The translations under genes were made by a program, and so were the position numbers. The notes beneath the pieces were generated by a model. That model ran no database searches. It had not been told where the DNA came from and was given only the letters and a program-made list of their open reading frames with translations. 64,000 nucleotides of DNA from Martelella lutilitoris (GTDB taxonomy: Bacteria; Pseudomonadota; Alphaproteobacteria; Rhizobiales; Rhizobiaceae): contig NZ_VCLB01000005.1 in the NCBI RefSeq assembly GCF_005924265.1, forward strand, positions 338,006 through 402,005. The letters run 5' to 3'. Shown one piece after another: positions 63,933 through 64,000 of the stretch (position 1 is its first letter; the number at the start of each line of letters is the position of its first letter).

Positions 63933-64000
63933 GCGTTGTCTGATTCATGGGATGTCGACTGATTGGAGGTCGACATGAGCACGAAGATGACAGAGGACGA
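63883..64000 (+). mobile_element. Probable left end of an insertion sequence
   Basis: Sequence after the sharp break at 63882 is unrelated to the first repeat copy and leads in about 90 bp to a ribosome site GGAGGT (63965-63970) and an ATG at 63975. This is the layout of an IS end and transposase start. Without the other end, no inverted repeat or target duplication can be shown. Confidence 0.5.
63975..64000 (+). CDS. Start of a gene cut by the window edge, perhaps a transposase
   Basis: ATG 63975 follows GGAGGT by 4 nt and encodes MSTKMTED before the window ends. Position inside an apparent insertion suggests a transposase, but eight residues cannot confirm a family. Confidence 0.4.

Overview
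The window is a high-GC alphaproteobacterial chromosome segment, most likely from the Hyphomicrobiales/Rhizobiales (Rhizobiaceae- or Aurantimonadaceae-like; genus not resolved). The evidence is a nuo operon with a long rhizobial-type NuoE and a pentapeptide-repeat gene between nuoF and nuoG, the order nuoN-birA-rnj, a DUF1467 gene close to proS-lolC/E-lolD, and two palindromic intergenic repeat families of the kind scattered through rhizobial genomes. No gene here identifies a species.

Layout: (1) 1-15703, core genome: 3' end of nuoD, then nuoE-F-(pentapeptide)-G-H-I-J-K-L-M-N for respiratory complex I, followed by birA and ribonuclease J. (2) 15754-24980, an accessory catabolic cassette: an RpiR regulator diverging from an N-formylglutamate amidohydrolase-like gene, a DctQ-DctM-DctP TRAP transporter, a glutamine-synthetase-like ligase, an aldehyde dehydrogenase and an iron alcohol dehydrogenase. 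The set fits uptake and oxidation of an amine or amino alcohol through gamma-glutamyl intermediates. The same bipartite palindromic repeat sits after rnj and after dctP in opposite orientations. (3) 24983-30310, core genome again: a hypothetical gene, DUF1467, an outer-membrane beta-barrel protein, proS, lolC/E and lolD. (4) 30311-31448, an AT-rich transition with nested palindromes, a small ribbon-helix-helix-like protein and a tRNA-Leu(UAG).

(5) 31435-63882, an island-like block. The last 14 nt of the tRNA-Leu gene plus about 530 bp behind it are repeated in direct orientation 31.9 kb downstream (63353-63882, six substitutions counted by eye outside a small indel region near the tRNA end). 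Between the copies lie: a minus-strand run fumC-thrE-cupin-mqo-cydA-cydB-cydD-cydC that links fumarate and malate oxidation to a bd quinol oxidase; an AEC transporter; a broken FUSC-type gene; an XRE regulator; poxB, a choloylglycine-hydrolase-family amidase and an AspT-type antiporter; then a LacI-controlled block with a sugar-type ABC transporter, a phosphotriesterase-family hydrolase, a GATase-like protein, a PfkB kinase (opposite strand), a BtpA/SgcQ-family protein, a cysteine-free TenA homologue and an M20 carbamoylase/deformylase-like hydrolase; and finally an SDR dehydrogenase. No integrase gene is visible. The second repeat copy is cut at 63883 by what looks like the left end of an insertion sequence running off the window.

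The best candidates for an undescribed system are the LacI-ABC-PTE-GATase-PfkB-BtpA-TenA-M20 block (a possible salvage route for a pyrimidine- or thiamine-like glycoside) and the self-contained fumarate/malate-to-oxygen respiratory operon carried on the island.
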